Shown here in pieces: positions 7,579 through 16,070 of a stretch of 64,000 nt of DNA. The stretch's first letter is position 1, and every line of letters begins with the position of its first letter. The translations under genes were made by a program, and so were the position numbers. This DNA comes from SHVO01 sp964576515. Its GTDB lineage: Bacteria; Pseudomonadota; Alphaproteobacteria; Rhodospirillales; Rhodospirillaceae. The stretch is from the NCBI GenBank assembly GCA_964576515.1, contig CAZNUW010000007.1:62001-126000 (forward strand), written 5' to 3'. The notes beneath the pieces are model-generated. The model saw nothing but the letters and a program-made list of their open reading frames with translations, ran no database searches and was not told the origin of the DNA.

Positions 7579-10506
7579 ATGTCTCGCAAGACTCTTGCCG
7601 CGATGTCGCGGCGCTTTGGATTCATGACGACGGTCAGCACGGTGGCCGTGCTTGCCGCCTCCGTCACCGCTCAGGCCCAGACCGCTCCGACGGCCGCACC
7701 GTCGATCGACGAAATCACCGTGACCGGCACGCGCGTCGTGCGCGACGGTTACGAAGCGCCGACCCCGGTGACTGTGATCGGCGTCGAGCAGATCGAACAG
7801 CAGCCGATGCAGCACATCTCGGACTTCGTGATGCGCCTGCCGGCCTTCGCGGGCGCGCAGTCGACGACGTCCGGTGGGAACGAAATCTCCACCGGCCGCC
7901 AGTCGCAGAACAACCTGAACCTGCGCGGGCTGGACGTGTTCCGCACGCTGGTGCTGCTGGACGGTCACCGCTTCGTGTCCGGCGACGTGAACGGCGCGGT
8001 CAACGCGTCCGATCTTCCGACGCCGCTGATCAGCCGCGTCGACGTTGTGACGGGCGGCGCCAGCGCGGCCTATGGTTCGGACGCCGTGGCCGGCGTCGTG
8101 AACTTCGTGCTCGACCGCGAATTCACGGGCGTGAAGGGCGAAGTGCAGGGCGGTATCACCGCGCGCGGGGACGATCCCAGCTACAAGGTCAGCCTCACGG
8201 GCGGCACGCCGTTCGCGGGCGGTCGCGGTCATATCCTGTTCTCGGGCGAACACGCCTGGAACAAGGGCATCTTCGGGGCCGGGGAATCTCGTGGCGAGTT
8301 CTGGGGCTATGACACCCACCACATCGTTGAAAATACGGCTTGGACGGCCAACAGCAATGTCCCGCGCTATCTGGTGCGCAGCCAGGCCGCCACACTGCTC
8401 GCCGCGCCGGGTGGTTTGATCACCTCAGGTCCCCTCAAGGGCATCCAGTTTGACCGTGACGGCAACCCGTTCCCGTACAACTACGGCTCGTACACCAACG
8501 CGCAGTTCAATGTCGGCGGCGATTGGAATTCGTCCGATGTCACCTCCTACAATCAGACGCTGTCCAACCACGTCACGCGTCAGGCCTATTTCGGACGCGT
8601 CAGCTACGACCTGAACGACAACATCACCGCCTACGCCAACTTCATCCACTCCTACAGCTACGGTTATGCCCGCTCGAAGCTGGACGACCAGCTCGGCAAC
8701 ATGACCATCCGCATCGATAACCCGTACCTCGACCCGAGCATCGCGGCGCGGATGACGGCTTTGGGTCTCACGACCTTTACGATGGGTAGCTTCAACCTCG
8801 ACATCCCGTATATCCAAACGGACAACTACCGTAACCTCTGGACGTGGCAAGCGGGTTTGGAAGGCGTCGTCAGCGCCTTTGACACCGATTGGGAATGGAA
8901 GGTCCATGGCCAGTACGGCTTGGTGCGTTCCGACCTGTCCGGCCGCGTGCTCGATGTGGGCCGCTTCCGCACCGGCGGCACCAACGCGCTCGACTCCGTG
9001 CGCCTGCCCAGCGGGCAGATCGTCTGCCGCGGCAATACCGACGCGAACCCGGCCAACGACGACCCCAATTGCGTCCCGTACAACCCGTTCGGCTGGGGTC
9101 AGAACAGCCAGGCCGCCATCGACTACGTGAAGGGCCGCGCGCAACTTTACCAGCGCAACACGCAGCACTTCTTCGCGGCCTCGGTGAACGGTGAGCCGTT
9201 TGAAAACTGGGCCGGCCCGGTTTCGCTGGCCACGGGCTTCGAGTGGCGCAAGGAAGCGGTGTCGGACCTCAACATCGCATCTTACTGCCCGCGATGCCTG
9301 ACCCGTTCGTACACCGCGGGCAATTACCAGGGCACGGAAGGCAGTTACACCGTTGCCGAAGGGTTCATCGAAACCGTCGTTCCGCTCGCGAAGGACGAGT
9401 CTTGGGCCCGTATGCTCGACTTCAACGGTGCGGTCCGCTTTACCGGCTACTCGACCTCCGGCTACGTCACCACCTGGAAGGTCGGCTTGACCTACGTGCC
9501 GGTCGACGAGATCCGCCTGCGCGCGACCCGGTCGCGCGACATCCGCGCGGGCAACCTCGGCGAACTCTACAACAAGGGCGGGGGCGGTCAGTCGCCGGGC
9601 CTCATCGATCCGTTCCGCGGCAACGAAGTTGTCAGCTATCTCAATAGCACCCGCGGCAACCCGAACCTGTTGCCCGAGAAGGCGGACACCACCAGCGCCG
9701 GTATCGTCTATCAGCCGGAATGGCTGCCGGGCTTCAGCGCGTCGGCGGATTTCTACGACATCAACATCAAGGGCGCCGTCGCGACTGTCGGCGGGCAGGA
9801 GTTGGTGGACCGTTGCTTCGCCGGTGAAACGATCCTCTGCTCGGCGATCATCCGTAACCCTCTGGAAGCGGGCAGCGCGTTCCCGGTCGGTACCATTCGC
9901 GTGGTCGACAGCGCGCCGTTCAACCTGGCCGCTTTGCATCAGCGCGGTTGGGATATCGAGGCGGGTTATACGACGCCGCTGGACCAGATCGTCGACTCAT
10001 GGAGCGGTGAACTCACGTTGCGCGCCATCGGCACGCACGTTCAGTTCTCGCGCCGTGACGACGGCCGCAATCCGGTCACCGATGCCGCCGGTACGAACAG
10101 CAATCAAGGCCCGCTCAGCTGGCGTTGGCTGTTCAGCGCGGGGTACGAACTCGATCAGATCGGCATCAACTGGACCGGCCGTTTCATGAGCGCGGGCGGT
10201 TACGGTTCGGACACCCAGCAGTATATCGGGTGCGCGGCCGGTAGCTGCCCGATCTCGACCACGGCGCAGCCGACCATCGATATGAATCACATCGCCAGCC
10301 GTTTCTATCATGACCTTTCGCTCACCTACCGTTTCCTCGAAACGGAGAGCGGCGGCAGCGTTCAGGGTTACCTCAACATCATGAACTTGATGGACAAGGA
10401 GCCGCCGATGGTCGCCAGCACCAACTACTGGTACATGACGGTCAATCCGCAGATGTACGACACGATCGGACGCCGGTTCTACGCCGGGATCCGCTTCCGG
10501 ATGTAA
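7579..10506 (+). CDS. TonB-dependent outer-membrane receptor, tandem copy 3
   Basis: The 975-residue protein is the most diverged of the tandem three. The signal peptide (to about residue 35), the DEITVTGTR plug start near residue 44, and the NLRGL and GGASAAYGSDA plug motifs are conserved. The barrel differs mainly in what should be surface loops, for example a shorter segment around residues 460-480 and a different stretch near 730-770. The Cys pair here is CPRC (570-573), and the protein ends RFRM. ATG 7579 with GGAG upstream is preferred over the in-frame codon at 7417. The ligand is unknown; divergence in loops suggests a changed specificity. Confidence 0.93.
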   Translation: MSRKTLAAMSRRFGFMTTVSTVAVLAASVTAQAQTAPTAAPSIDEITVTGTRVVRDGYEAPTPVTVIGVEQIEQQPMQHISDFVMRLPAFAGAQSTTSGGNEISTGRQSQNNLNLRGLDVFRTLVLLDGHRFVSGDVNGAVNASDLPTPLISRVDVVTGGASAAYGSDAVAGVVNFVLDREFTGVKGEVQGGITARGDDPSYKVSLTGGTPFAGGRGHILFSGEHAWNKGIFGAGESRGEFWGYDTHHIVENTAWTANSNVPRYLVRSQAATLLAAPGGLITSGPLKGIQFDRDGNPFPYNYGSYTNAQFNVGGDWNSSDVTSYNQTLSNHVTRQAYFGRVSYDLNDNITAYANFIHSYSYGYARSKLDDQLGNMTIRIDNPYLDPSIAARMTALGLTTFTMGSFNLDIPYIQTDNYRNLWTWQAGLEGVVSAFDTDWEWKVHGQYGLVRSDLSGRVLDVGRFRTGGTNALDSVRLPSGQIVCRGNTDANPANDDPNCVPYNPFGWGQNSQAAIDYVKGRAQLYQRNTQHFFAASVNGEPFENWAGPVSLATGFEWRKEAVSDLNIASYCPRCLTRSYTAGNYQGTEGSYTVAEGFIETVVPLAKDESWARMLDFNGAVRFTGYSTSGYVTTWKVGLTYVPVDEIRLRATRSRDIRAGNLGELYNKGGGGQSPGLIDPFRGNEVVSYLNSTRGNPNLLPEKADTTSAGIVYQPEWLPGFSASADFYDINIKGAVATVGGQELVDRCFAGETILCSAIIRNPLEAGSAFPVGTIRVVDSAPFNLAALHQRGWDIEAGYTTPLDQIVDSWSGELTLRAIGTHVQFSRRDDGRNPVTDAAGTNSNQGPLSWRWLFSAGYELDQIGINWTGRFMSAGGYGSDTQQYIGCAAGSCPISTTAQPTIDMNHIASRFYHDLSLTYRFLETESGGSVQGYLNIMNLMDKEPPMVASTNYWYMTVNPQMYDTIGRRFYAGIRFRM

Positions 10507-10530
10507 GTGCGCTTACGAGATGGAGCAGGA

Positions 10531-10560
10531 AGAGAGGGGCGAAAGCCCCTCTCTTTTTTT
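10531..10560 (+). terminator. Terminator between receptor 3 and the convergent membrane-protein gene
   Basis: AGAGAGGGGC, GAAA loop, GCCCCTCTCT, then a run of T. The stop codon of the opposite-strand gene lies at its 3' edge. The AGAG side lacks a matching A run, so it mainly serves the plus strand. Confidence 0.9.
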
Positions 10561-12931
10561 ACTCGAAGCGAACGTCCGACCAGTAGGTCCAATCCCAGGC
10601 CTCGGTGTCGCGGGCCTGGGTTTCAAAGACGATGCGGCCCGTGGCGGGTAGGGCGATGCTGACGCGCTTCGGCTCCCGGTCGGCGGGATTTCGCAAGGGG
10701 TCGAGGCAGGTCTCGTGGAGAACCGCGCTGTCGACATGAATGCGGAAACATGCCCCGTCGCCTTCGTGGCCGGCCGTCCAGGCCGCATCCATGATCCCGT
10801 AACCGACGTGGAGGGTCGTCGCGCCCTCCGGGACGGGAAGGGAGAGATGGGACGGCGCATGGGCGAGGACTCTGCGGTCCGGCGTGATTTGTCCCTTCTT
10901 TTGACCAGGGGTACGGCCCGCGCTCGCGGCGAGTGTCCTAAGGGTCTTGAGCTGTGCAAGCTCCTGAACGTCGAGTTCGGACGGGTGTTCATTATCTCCC
11001 GTCACCGTCAGACGTTTGAGTCGCACGTCGAACATGTTCTGAAAAGCGCCGGCGGGTCGTCCAATCGCGGTAACCGAGAACGCGACAATGTTTTCTTCGC
11101 GCGCGGATAAGGTGGCGAATTGGGCCGTGTTTTCAATGAGGGGGGAAAGCAGGAAGCCGCTGCCTGTCGCTCCCGGAATGATGCGGAACGTTTGTACGTT
11201 CCCCGCATCCGTCGTCACGGTCATGGCCAACATTGGCGGCTTGAAAAGAAAACTGCGCAGGCGGCCGATGAGGGTGGGATAAAAGTCGAGTTCCACCCAC
11301 AACAGTCCGTCACTCCACGCCGATACATCCACGTCCTGGCCAAAAGAAAGCTCTTGCCGATGCAAGTCGGCGAGGGTGACCGTACGCACCGTGCGGCGGC
11401 GTTCAAGGAACAGGTAGTCCTGCGCGAATTTGGTGACGTCGTAGTGGCGCAACAGATCTGGCCACAGGGCGCCTTCATCCAGGGCGGGAAACCTGTTGTC
11501 GACCGTTTCCATCGCGAACAGGATCGTATCGGGGCCCGTAGAGTCCGCGATCGCGGCGCGATTCTGCGCGATCAATGCGGGCGTATAAACGGAGTAACCC
11601 TGAAATACGGGGCGCGGGTGGTAGGCGATCCCATTGGCGAGAAGGACCGCCTGACGTACACCGAAGATGTCCGTGTTGCCTTGGGCATCCTCTAGCGGAA
11701 CCGCCTCCTTAATTTGCGCGACCGCGTTCGCGTAGTCGGTTCGATACTGGGTCAGTTGATCGCCGAACATTACGTCCCAGGCGACCTGTGCGTCGAACTT
11801 GGCGTGGCCGGCAAGGTCGCCGGCAAGCAGCGCGGCGGCGGGCTCCGTTCGATTGACCTCGCGCGCTGCCCGGACATAGGTCGCGCAGGTCACGGCGAGG
11901 CCCAGGACCAGAAGCGGCGCGAGCGCTGCCTTCACCAGTCGCGCGGCGTATGAGTCGTCGTTCAGGTCCCCGATATAGGCCGCCGCCGCCAGTGTGAGCG
12001 CGATCCAGGGAATCATGATGTGACCGGTATCGTGACGCACAAAACCCGCTTTCGCGGCGACAAAAATCAGACCTGCCAACATCGCGATCGTCAGCAACGC
12101 ATCGAACAGTCGATGACGCGAAAGCTCCGACAAGGCGACGAGACCAAACAGGGTAACGGCGAACACGGCGAAAATCGCAAGATCGAGCAAAGACCCGTAG
12201 GTTTGCATCGCTTCGCCGTAACCGCGCGCGACCTCAAATGCGCCCGCCAGGAACACACTTAAATTCGATATGGACTGACCGGCGGCGGCATATCCCGTGA
12301 CGAAGGCAACGCAGAAAAGCGGTGTAAAAAGTGGAGGCGCCCGGAAACGGTACATCCGCGCCGCATCCACCAGAAGAATGGCGGGAAACGCCAGCAGGAG
12401 GCTGGTTGTTTTAATGAGCGCGGTGAGCGCGACGAGAATCGTGAGAAAGGCGGCGATGGATGTCGCGGGCCGTTCGCCGCGGCGCGCAAGCAGGAAGATC
12501 ACGAAACTGGTGACGAACCATGTGCCGTCGGGCGCCCAGTTGTAAGTCAGAACCAACGCGCTGAGCACGAGGGCGGCCAATTTCACCAGGCCCGCGTCCC
12601 TATACATGTAGCAAAGCGCTATGGCGAGGGCCGCGTAAAAAACGGCCCAAAAGGCGATAGAGATTTCGTAAAGCCCCGGGTGAAAGTGGGTGGCTGTTAT
12701 GAAGCCTAAGGGGCCGTAGGTGAACGTCAGGTCGCGGCCAAATTGCCAGCCGTGCTCGAAGGCGTAGGACAGGACCATCATCCACGATGGATCCAGGGCG
12801 TTCACCGGCATGCCCACGCGCCAGGGCGCGAGCAGGACAACAAAAATAAAAGCCACTATAGCCGCCGCCGCCCGGAAGGCGGCGCGGGGCGCCCGTCCGA
12901 AGATGAGCCGTGCGACGTTCGCGTCCGTCAT
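10559..12931 (-). CDS. Large polytopic membrane protein of unknown function (GT-C-like layout)
   Basis: The 790-residue protein begins with a membrane-embedded half of roughly ten hydrophobic segments (about residues 20-350). A soluble half of about 420 residues follows, looking beta-rich towards the end. Near residues 45-75, a conserved-looking stretch contains NALDPSW and FTYGPLG, placed like the first periplasmic loop of polyprenyl-phosphate-sugar (GT-C) glycosyltransferases. That comparison is about layout only; no diagnostic catalytic motif was recognised. It stands alone, with a convergent receptor on one side and a divergent hydrolase on the other. A role in cell-surface glycan assembly is a guess. 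Confidence 0.75.
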   Translation of the reverse strand: MTDANVARLIFGRAPRAAFRAAAAIVAFIFVVLLAPWRVGMPVNALDPSWMMVLSYAFEHGWQFGRDLTFTYGPLGFITATHFHPGLYEISIAFWAVFYAALAIALCYMYRDAGLVKLAALVLSALVLTYNWAPDGTWFVTSFVIFLLARRGERPATSIAAFLTILVALTALIKTTSLLLAFPAILLVDAARMYRFRAPPLFTPLFCVAFVTGYAAAGQSISNLSVFLAGAFEVARGYGEAMQTYGSLLDLAIFAVFAVTLFGLVALSELSRHRLFDALLTIAMLAGLIFVAAKAGFVRHDTGHIMIPWIALTLAAAAYIGDLNDDSYAARLVKAALAPLLVLGLAVTCATYVRAAREVNRTEPAAALLAGDLAGHAKFDAQVAWDVMFGDQLTQYRTDYANAVAQIKEAVPLEDAQGNTDIFGVRQAVLLANGIAYHPRPVFQGYSVYTPALIAQNRAAIADSTGPDTILFAMETVDNRFPALDEGALWPDLLRHYDVTKFAQDYLFLERRRTVRTVTLADLHRQELSFGQDVDVSAWSDGLLWVELDFYPTLIGRLRSFLFKPPMLAMTVTTDAGNVQTFRIIPGATGSGFLLSPLIENTAQFATLSAREENIVAFSVTAIGRPAGAFQNMFDVRLKRLTVTGDNEHPSELDVQELAQLKTLRTLAASAGRTPGQKKGQITPDRRVLAHAPSHLSLPVPEGATTLHVGYGIMDAAWTAGHEGDGACFRIHVDSAVLHETCLDPLRNPADREPKRVSIALPATGRIVFETQARDTEAWDWTYWSDVRFE

Positions 12932-13072
12932 GCCATCTCCCTGCCTGCGCAGAGCACTCTAGCCGGGCGATAGGTACATGGAAATGTTTGGTTTTTTGAC
13001 ACAGGACTGTGATGGCGGCGGGCGTCGCCCATCGGCTAGTATCAAGGCCTATTCAAAGCAGGGAGGGAATCG

Positions 13073-13933
13073 ATGTGTGACGAACATGCAATGACCGATA
13101 TGGCGGACGCGCAAATCAGTCGGCGACGTTTGGGCGCCTTGACGGTGGGCGCCGGCCTGATGGCCGTGCTCCCGCGTGTTGCGAACGCGGTGGACGTCAA
13201 GGAATCCGACGTGGTGATCAAGACCCCCGACGGCGAGGCCGAAGCCTATTTCGCGCACCCGTCGGCCGGTAAGGCGCCCGCCGTCCTGGTGTGGCCGGAT
13301 GCCTTTGGTTTGCGCCCGGCGTTCCGCCAAATGGGTAAGCGGCTGGCGGAGTCCGGCTATGCGGTCCTGACGATCAATCCCTACTATCGGACCGCCAAGG
13401 TGCCGGCATTGCCCGCGGGGCTGGATTTCGCGAAGCCGGACGACCGCGCGCAGATCATGAAACTCATGGGTACCTTGAGCCCCACCACGCATGTCACCGA
13501 CGCCAAAGCGTTCATCGCGTGGATCGACGCTCAAAGCGCGGTGGATACGGCCAAGAAGATGGGGACGACGGGCTACTGCATGGGCGGTCCGATCACGATG
13601 CGGACCGCGGCGGAACGTCCGGACCGGGTCGGCGCCGCGGCGTCGTTTCACGGGGGCGGGCTCGTGACGGATCAACCCACCAGCCCGCATCTCCTCGTTC
13701 CCAAGATCAAGGCAGATTATCTCTTCGCCGTCGCCCAGAACGACGACGAAAAGGAGCCGAATGCGAAGGTCGTTCTTCGAGACACCTTTGCTGCGAACAA
13801 ACTGAAGGCGGAAATCGAAGTCTATCCGGCGGCCCATGGTTGGTGCCCGCCTGACGCGGCGGTTTATGATCAAGCGCAGGCCGAGAAGGCCTGGGGCCGG
13901 ATGCTCGCGATCTTCAAGACCGCGCTTGTCTAA
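13073..13933 (+). CDS. Exported dienelactone-hydrolase-family alpha/beta hydrolase
   Basis: The 286-residue protein has a twin-arginine signal (SRRRLGALTVGAG near residues 16-29), so it is probably folded before export to the periplasm. The hydrolase fold follows. The nucleophile elbow GYCMGG (about residue 167) carries Cys in place of Ser, as in dienelactone hydrolases, and AAHGW near the end supplies the histidine. The family hydrolyses lactones and esters; this one's substrate is unknown. ATG 13073 follows GGGAGG. It is monocistronic and ends at a terminator shared with the convergent receptor gene. Confidence 0.88.
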   Translation: MCDEHAMTDMADAQISRRRLGALTVGAGLMAVLPRVANAVDVKESDVVIKTPDGEAEAYFAHPSAGKAPAVLVWPDAFGLRPAFRQMGKRLAESGYAVLTINPYYRTAKVPALPAGLDFAKPDDRAQIMKLMGTLSPTTHVTDAKAFIAWIDAQSAVDTAKKMGTTGYCMGGPITMRTAAERPDRVGAAASFHGGGLVTDQPTSPHLLVPKIKADYLFAVAQNDDEKEPNAKVVLRDTFAANKLKAEIEVYPAAHGWCPPDAAVYDQAQAEKAWGRMLAIFKTALV

Positions 13934-13952
13934 GACGGCGCATGGAAAGCGA

Positions 13953-13987
13953 AACGGCGGCCTCGCGAGGGGCCGCCGTTTTTTTTG
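13953..13987. terminator. Shared terminator between convergent genes
   Basis: CGGCGGCC and GGCCGCCG stem closed by a short CTCGCGAG-type loop and followed by a T8 run on the plus strand. It sits exactly between the hydrolase stop and the stop of the minus-strand receptor gene. The AAAC on the other side is a weak tail for the minus strand. Confidence 0.85.
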
Positions 13988-15949
13988 CTAGTAGTCGACA
14001 GTGAGTTGCAAGGTCACTTTCCGGCGCGAGGTGGGTTGAAGTTCGCGCTGCGTCCCTTGCACTTGCCACTTCCACACATCGAACAGGTTTTGGGCCTGCA
14101 GGCGCAGCAACGCGGTGTTGCCGGCGAGCTGGAAGCGATATCGCGCGCCGATATCTATGGTGGTTACTGACGGCGACTTAAAGGTGTTCTCCACATTGGC
14201 CGTGTACGGATCGGCATAGTTGAAGCGGGCGTCGACAGAGAACCCGTTCCAGTGTTGCGGACCGTATTGAACCGTGAACAGGCCGGTCAGCGGGACGGTT
14301 TCGGGCGGAATTGCGCCCATTGTGCCGTTGTCGACCAGAGGCCCGGACAACCGGGCTTTCAATCCAATGAGGCCGGTGACGACGGTAAGGCCGGGCATGG
14401 GGCTACCGCTTAAGGAGACTTCCACGCCGCGGTGGCGCACGTTGCCGAGGCGGCCGAAGAATCCGGTCTGGTCGAGATCGAAGAACGGCTTCTTTACTTC
14501 AAAGACGCCGCCGACAAACGTAAGGCCTGGGATAATGGTGTAGCGGAAGCCACCATCGATCTGTTCGGTGATCGTCGCCGAGGCGCTCGCGCCAGCGTTC
14601 AGGGCGAACGGCGGCGCGCGCGGGGCGTCTTCAAGTCCCCGGGTGTAGCCGCTATAGAGCACGAAGGCGTCGGTCACATAGGCTGCGAGCGTCGCGTTAT
14701 AAAGCCATTCGCTGGTGGTTTCCGAGGGTGTCGGATCGACGAACCGTGTGAAGCGTGTGTACTGGGTGCGCTGAAGGCCCGCGCTGAACTCTCCGACGTT
14801 TTGCCACAGCACCTGATAGCTTACGCCGCCGGAGTACTGGCGAACGTATTCGCGTCCGCGCGTACCGGCATTGAAGGTCGGTTCCGGAATGGTGTTGGGA
14901 TCGAGCGTCAGCAGATTGCCCGGGCCGATGGCGCGGGTGACGTTGCCGCCGTAGCCGTTCTGCACGCGCTTGCCGCGAGCATTGAAGTAGAACGCGTGGC
15001 GGCGGTCGCCTTCGACGAACTCGCGCGTCAGGCGCGCTTCGCCGGAAGTGCTTTCATTCGGGTTGCTTTGACCCGAGAGGCGCACATAGAACAAGTCCGC
15101 GTCGCCATTGGCGCGCACGTTGCGCCAATGGAGCTGCGTGGACTCGCCGCCACGGCGCCACGAGATCGATCGGAATAGCCCCATGCTCAAATTCCAGTCG
15201 TCCCAGTTCGCGCGTCCAATGGCGCCGAAGTTGGCGTCGTCGTTGTCGAATCCGGTCCATGGCGCGGTCCGCGACTGACTACGGTCGTACTTTCCCGGAA
15301 GATCGGTTCCCGCGGCGAAGATGAAGGGGCCCCACTCGTTCCCGAATTGCCGGGTGCGGCTATAGAACGGCATGACCTGAACGGAATCGCTGACTGTCCA
15401 GCGGGCGATGAGGGCGCCGTCCAGATTGGTGTTGCTGACGGCGAAATCGTTCACGGACCGGTCGATGCTGAATCCGCCGCCGAGGCTGAAGCGTTCGCTG
15501 ACGGGGACCTGGGTGTCGAGCTCAAAGGCGGTCACATCAGGGTAGCCAACACGCAGAACCGTGCTGAGGCTATGGGTGTCGCCCGGGACGCGGATGGTGT
15601 AGTCGGCGATCCCGGTTGGCGCCGGAAAAGGGTAGGACTGCGCGGACAGGCCGACGCGGATCGTGTTCTGCCCTACAAGCCGATTGGAGAGACGAACTTG
15701 CCCGCCGCCGCCGCCGCGGGCGTCGAAAAACAAGCCCTCGAGGCGCAAGTTGCCGGCGCGCACCGGGCTGAAGCCGCGCGCGCTTGTCGCGTCGTAAAGC
15801 CCGATCGTCTCGCCGCCGACGGTGGTGCCGAACGCATCCTCGGCGGACGTCAGCGCATTTTCGTCGGCGCGCTGCGCGGACGCGGGCCGAATGGTATTGA
15901 TGCTCGCCACGGCGGCGGCGATCATCACGGTCAATTTCAAGGAACGCAC
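13988..15949 (-). CDS. TonB-dependent receptor, siderophore type, tandem copy B
   Basis: This 653-residue outer-membrane receptor resembles ferric-siderophore receptors. After the signal peptide (ending about PASAQ) the plug starts almost at once: SAEDAFGTTVG, SARGFSPVRAGNLRLEGL, AQSYPFPAPTGIADY. The barrel ends in the aromatic LQLTVDY. There is no N-terminal signalling domain. GTG at 15947-15949 is taken as start because GAGGGGGT lies just upstream and the signal peptide begins there; the longer ATG-initiated frame adds an unlikely leader. It lies 121 bases downstream of a paralogue in the same direction (16071-18020). Iron or another chelated ligand is inferred from the family only. Confidence 0.88.
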   Translation of the reverse strand: MRSLKLTVMIAAAVASINTIRPASAQRADENALTSAEDAFGTTVGGETIGLYDATSARGFSPVRAGNLRLEGLFFDARGGGGGQVRLSNRLVGQNTIRVGLSAQSYPFPAPTGIADYTIRVPGDTHSLSTVLRVGYPDVTAFELDTQVPVSERFSLGGGFSIDRSVNDFAVSNTNLDGALIARWTVSDSVQVMPFYSRTRQFGNEWGPFIFAAGTDLPGKYDRSQSRTAPWTGFDNDDANFGAIGRANWDDWNLSMGLFRSISWRRGGESTQLHWRNVRANGDADLFYVRLSGQSNPNESTSGEARLTREFVEGDRRHAFYFNARGKRVQNGYGGNVTRAIGPGNLLTLDPNTIPEPTFNAGTRGREYVRQYSGGVSYQVLWQNVGEFSAGLQRTQYTRFTRFVDPTPSETTSEWLYNATLAAYVTDAFVLYSGYTRGLEDAPRAPPFALNAGASASATITEQIDGGFRYTIIPGLTFVGGVFEVKKPFFDLDQTGFFGRLGNVRHRGVEVSLSGSPMPGLTVVTGLIGLKARLSGPLVDNGTMGAIPPETVPLTGLFTVQYGPQHWNGFSVDARFNYADPYTANVENTFKSPSVTTIDIGARYRFQLAGNTALLRLQAQNLFDVWKWQVQGTQRELQPTSRRKVTLQLTVDY

Positions 15950-16070
15950 GCAACCCCCTCGCGCGTAAGAGATATGAGCGCAGTCCCCCCGCGCTCTCGT
16001 TGAGGCCATAAGGCCATGGGAGTTGGGTTGCGACAAGCCCCCCTCGTGAAACACGGAAAGAAAGTTAGCC

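Noticed and set aside
12997..13042. sigma70 promoter (TTGACA then TAGTAT) before the dienelactone-hydrolase gene
   Set aside because: The two elements are about 30 bases apart, too far for a promoter.
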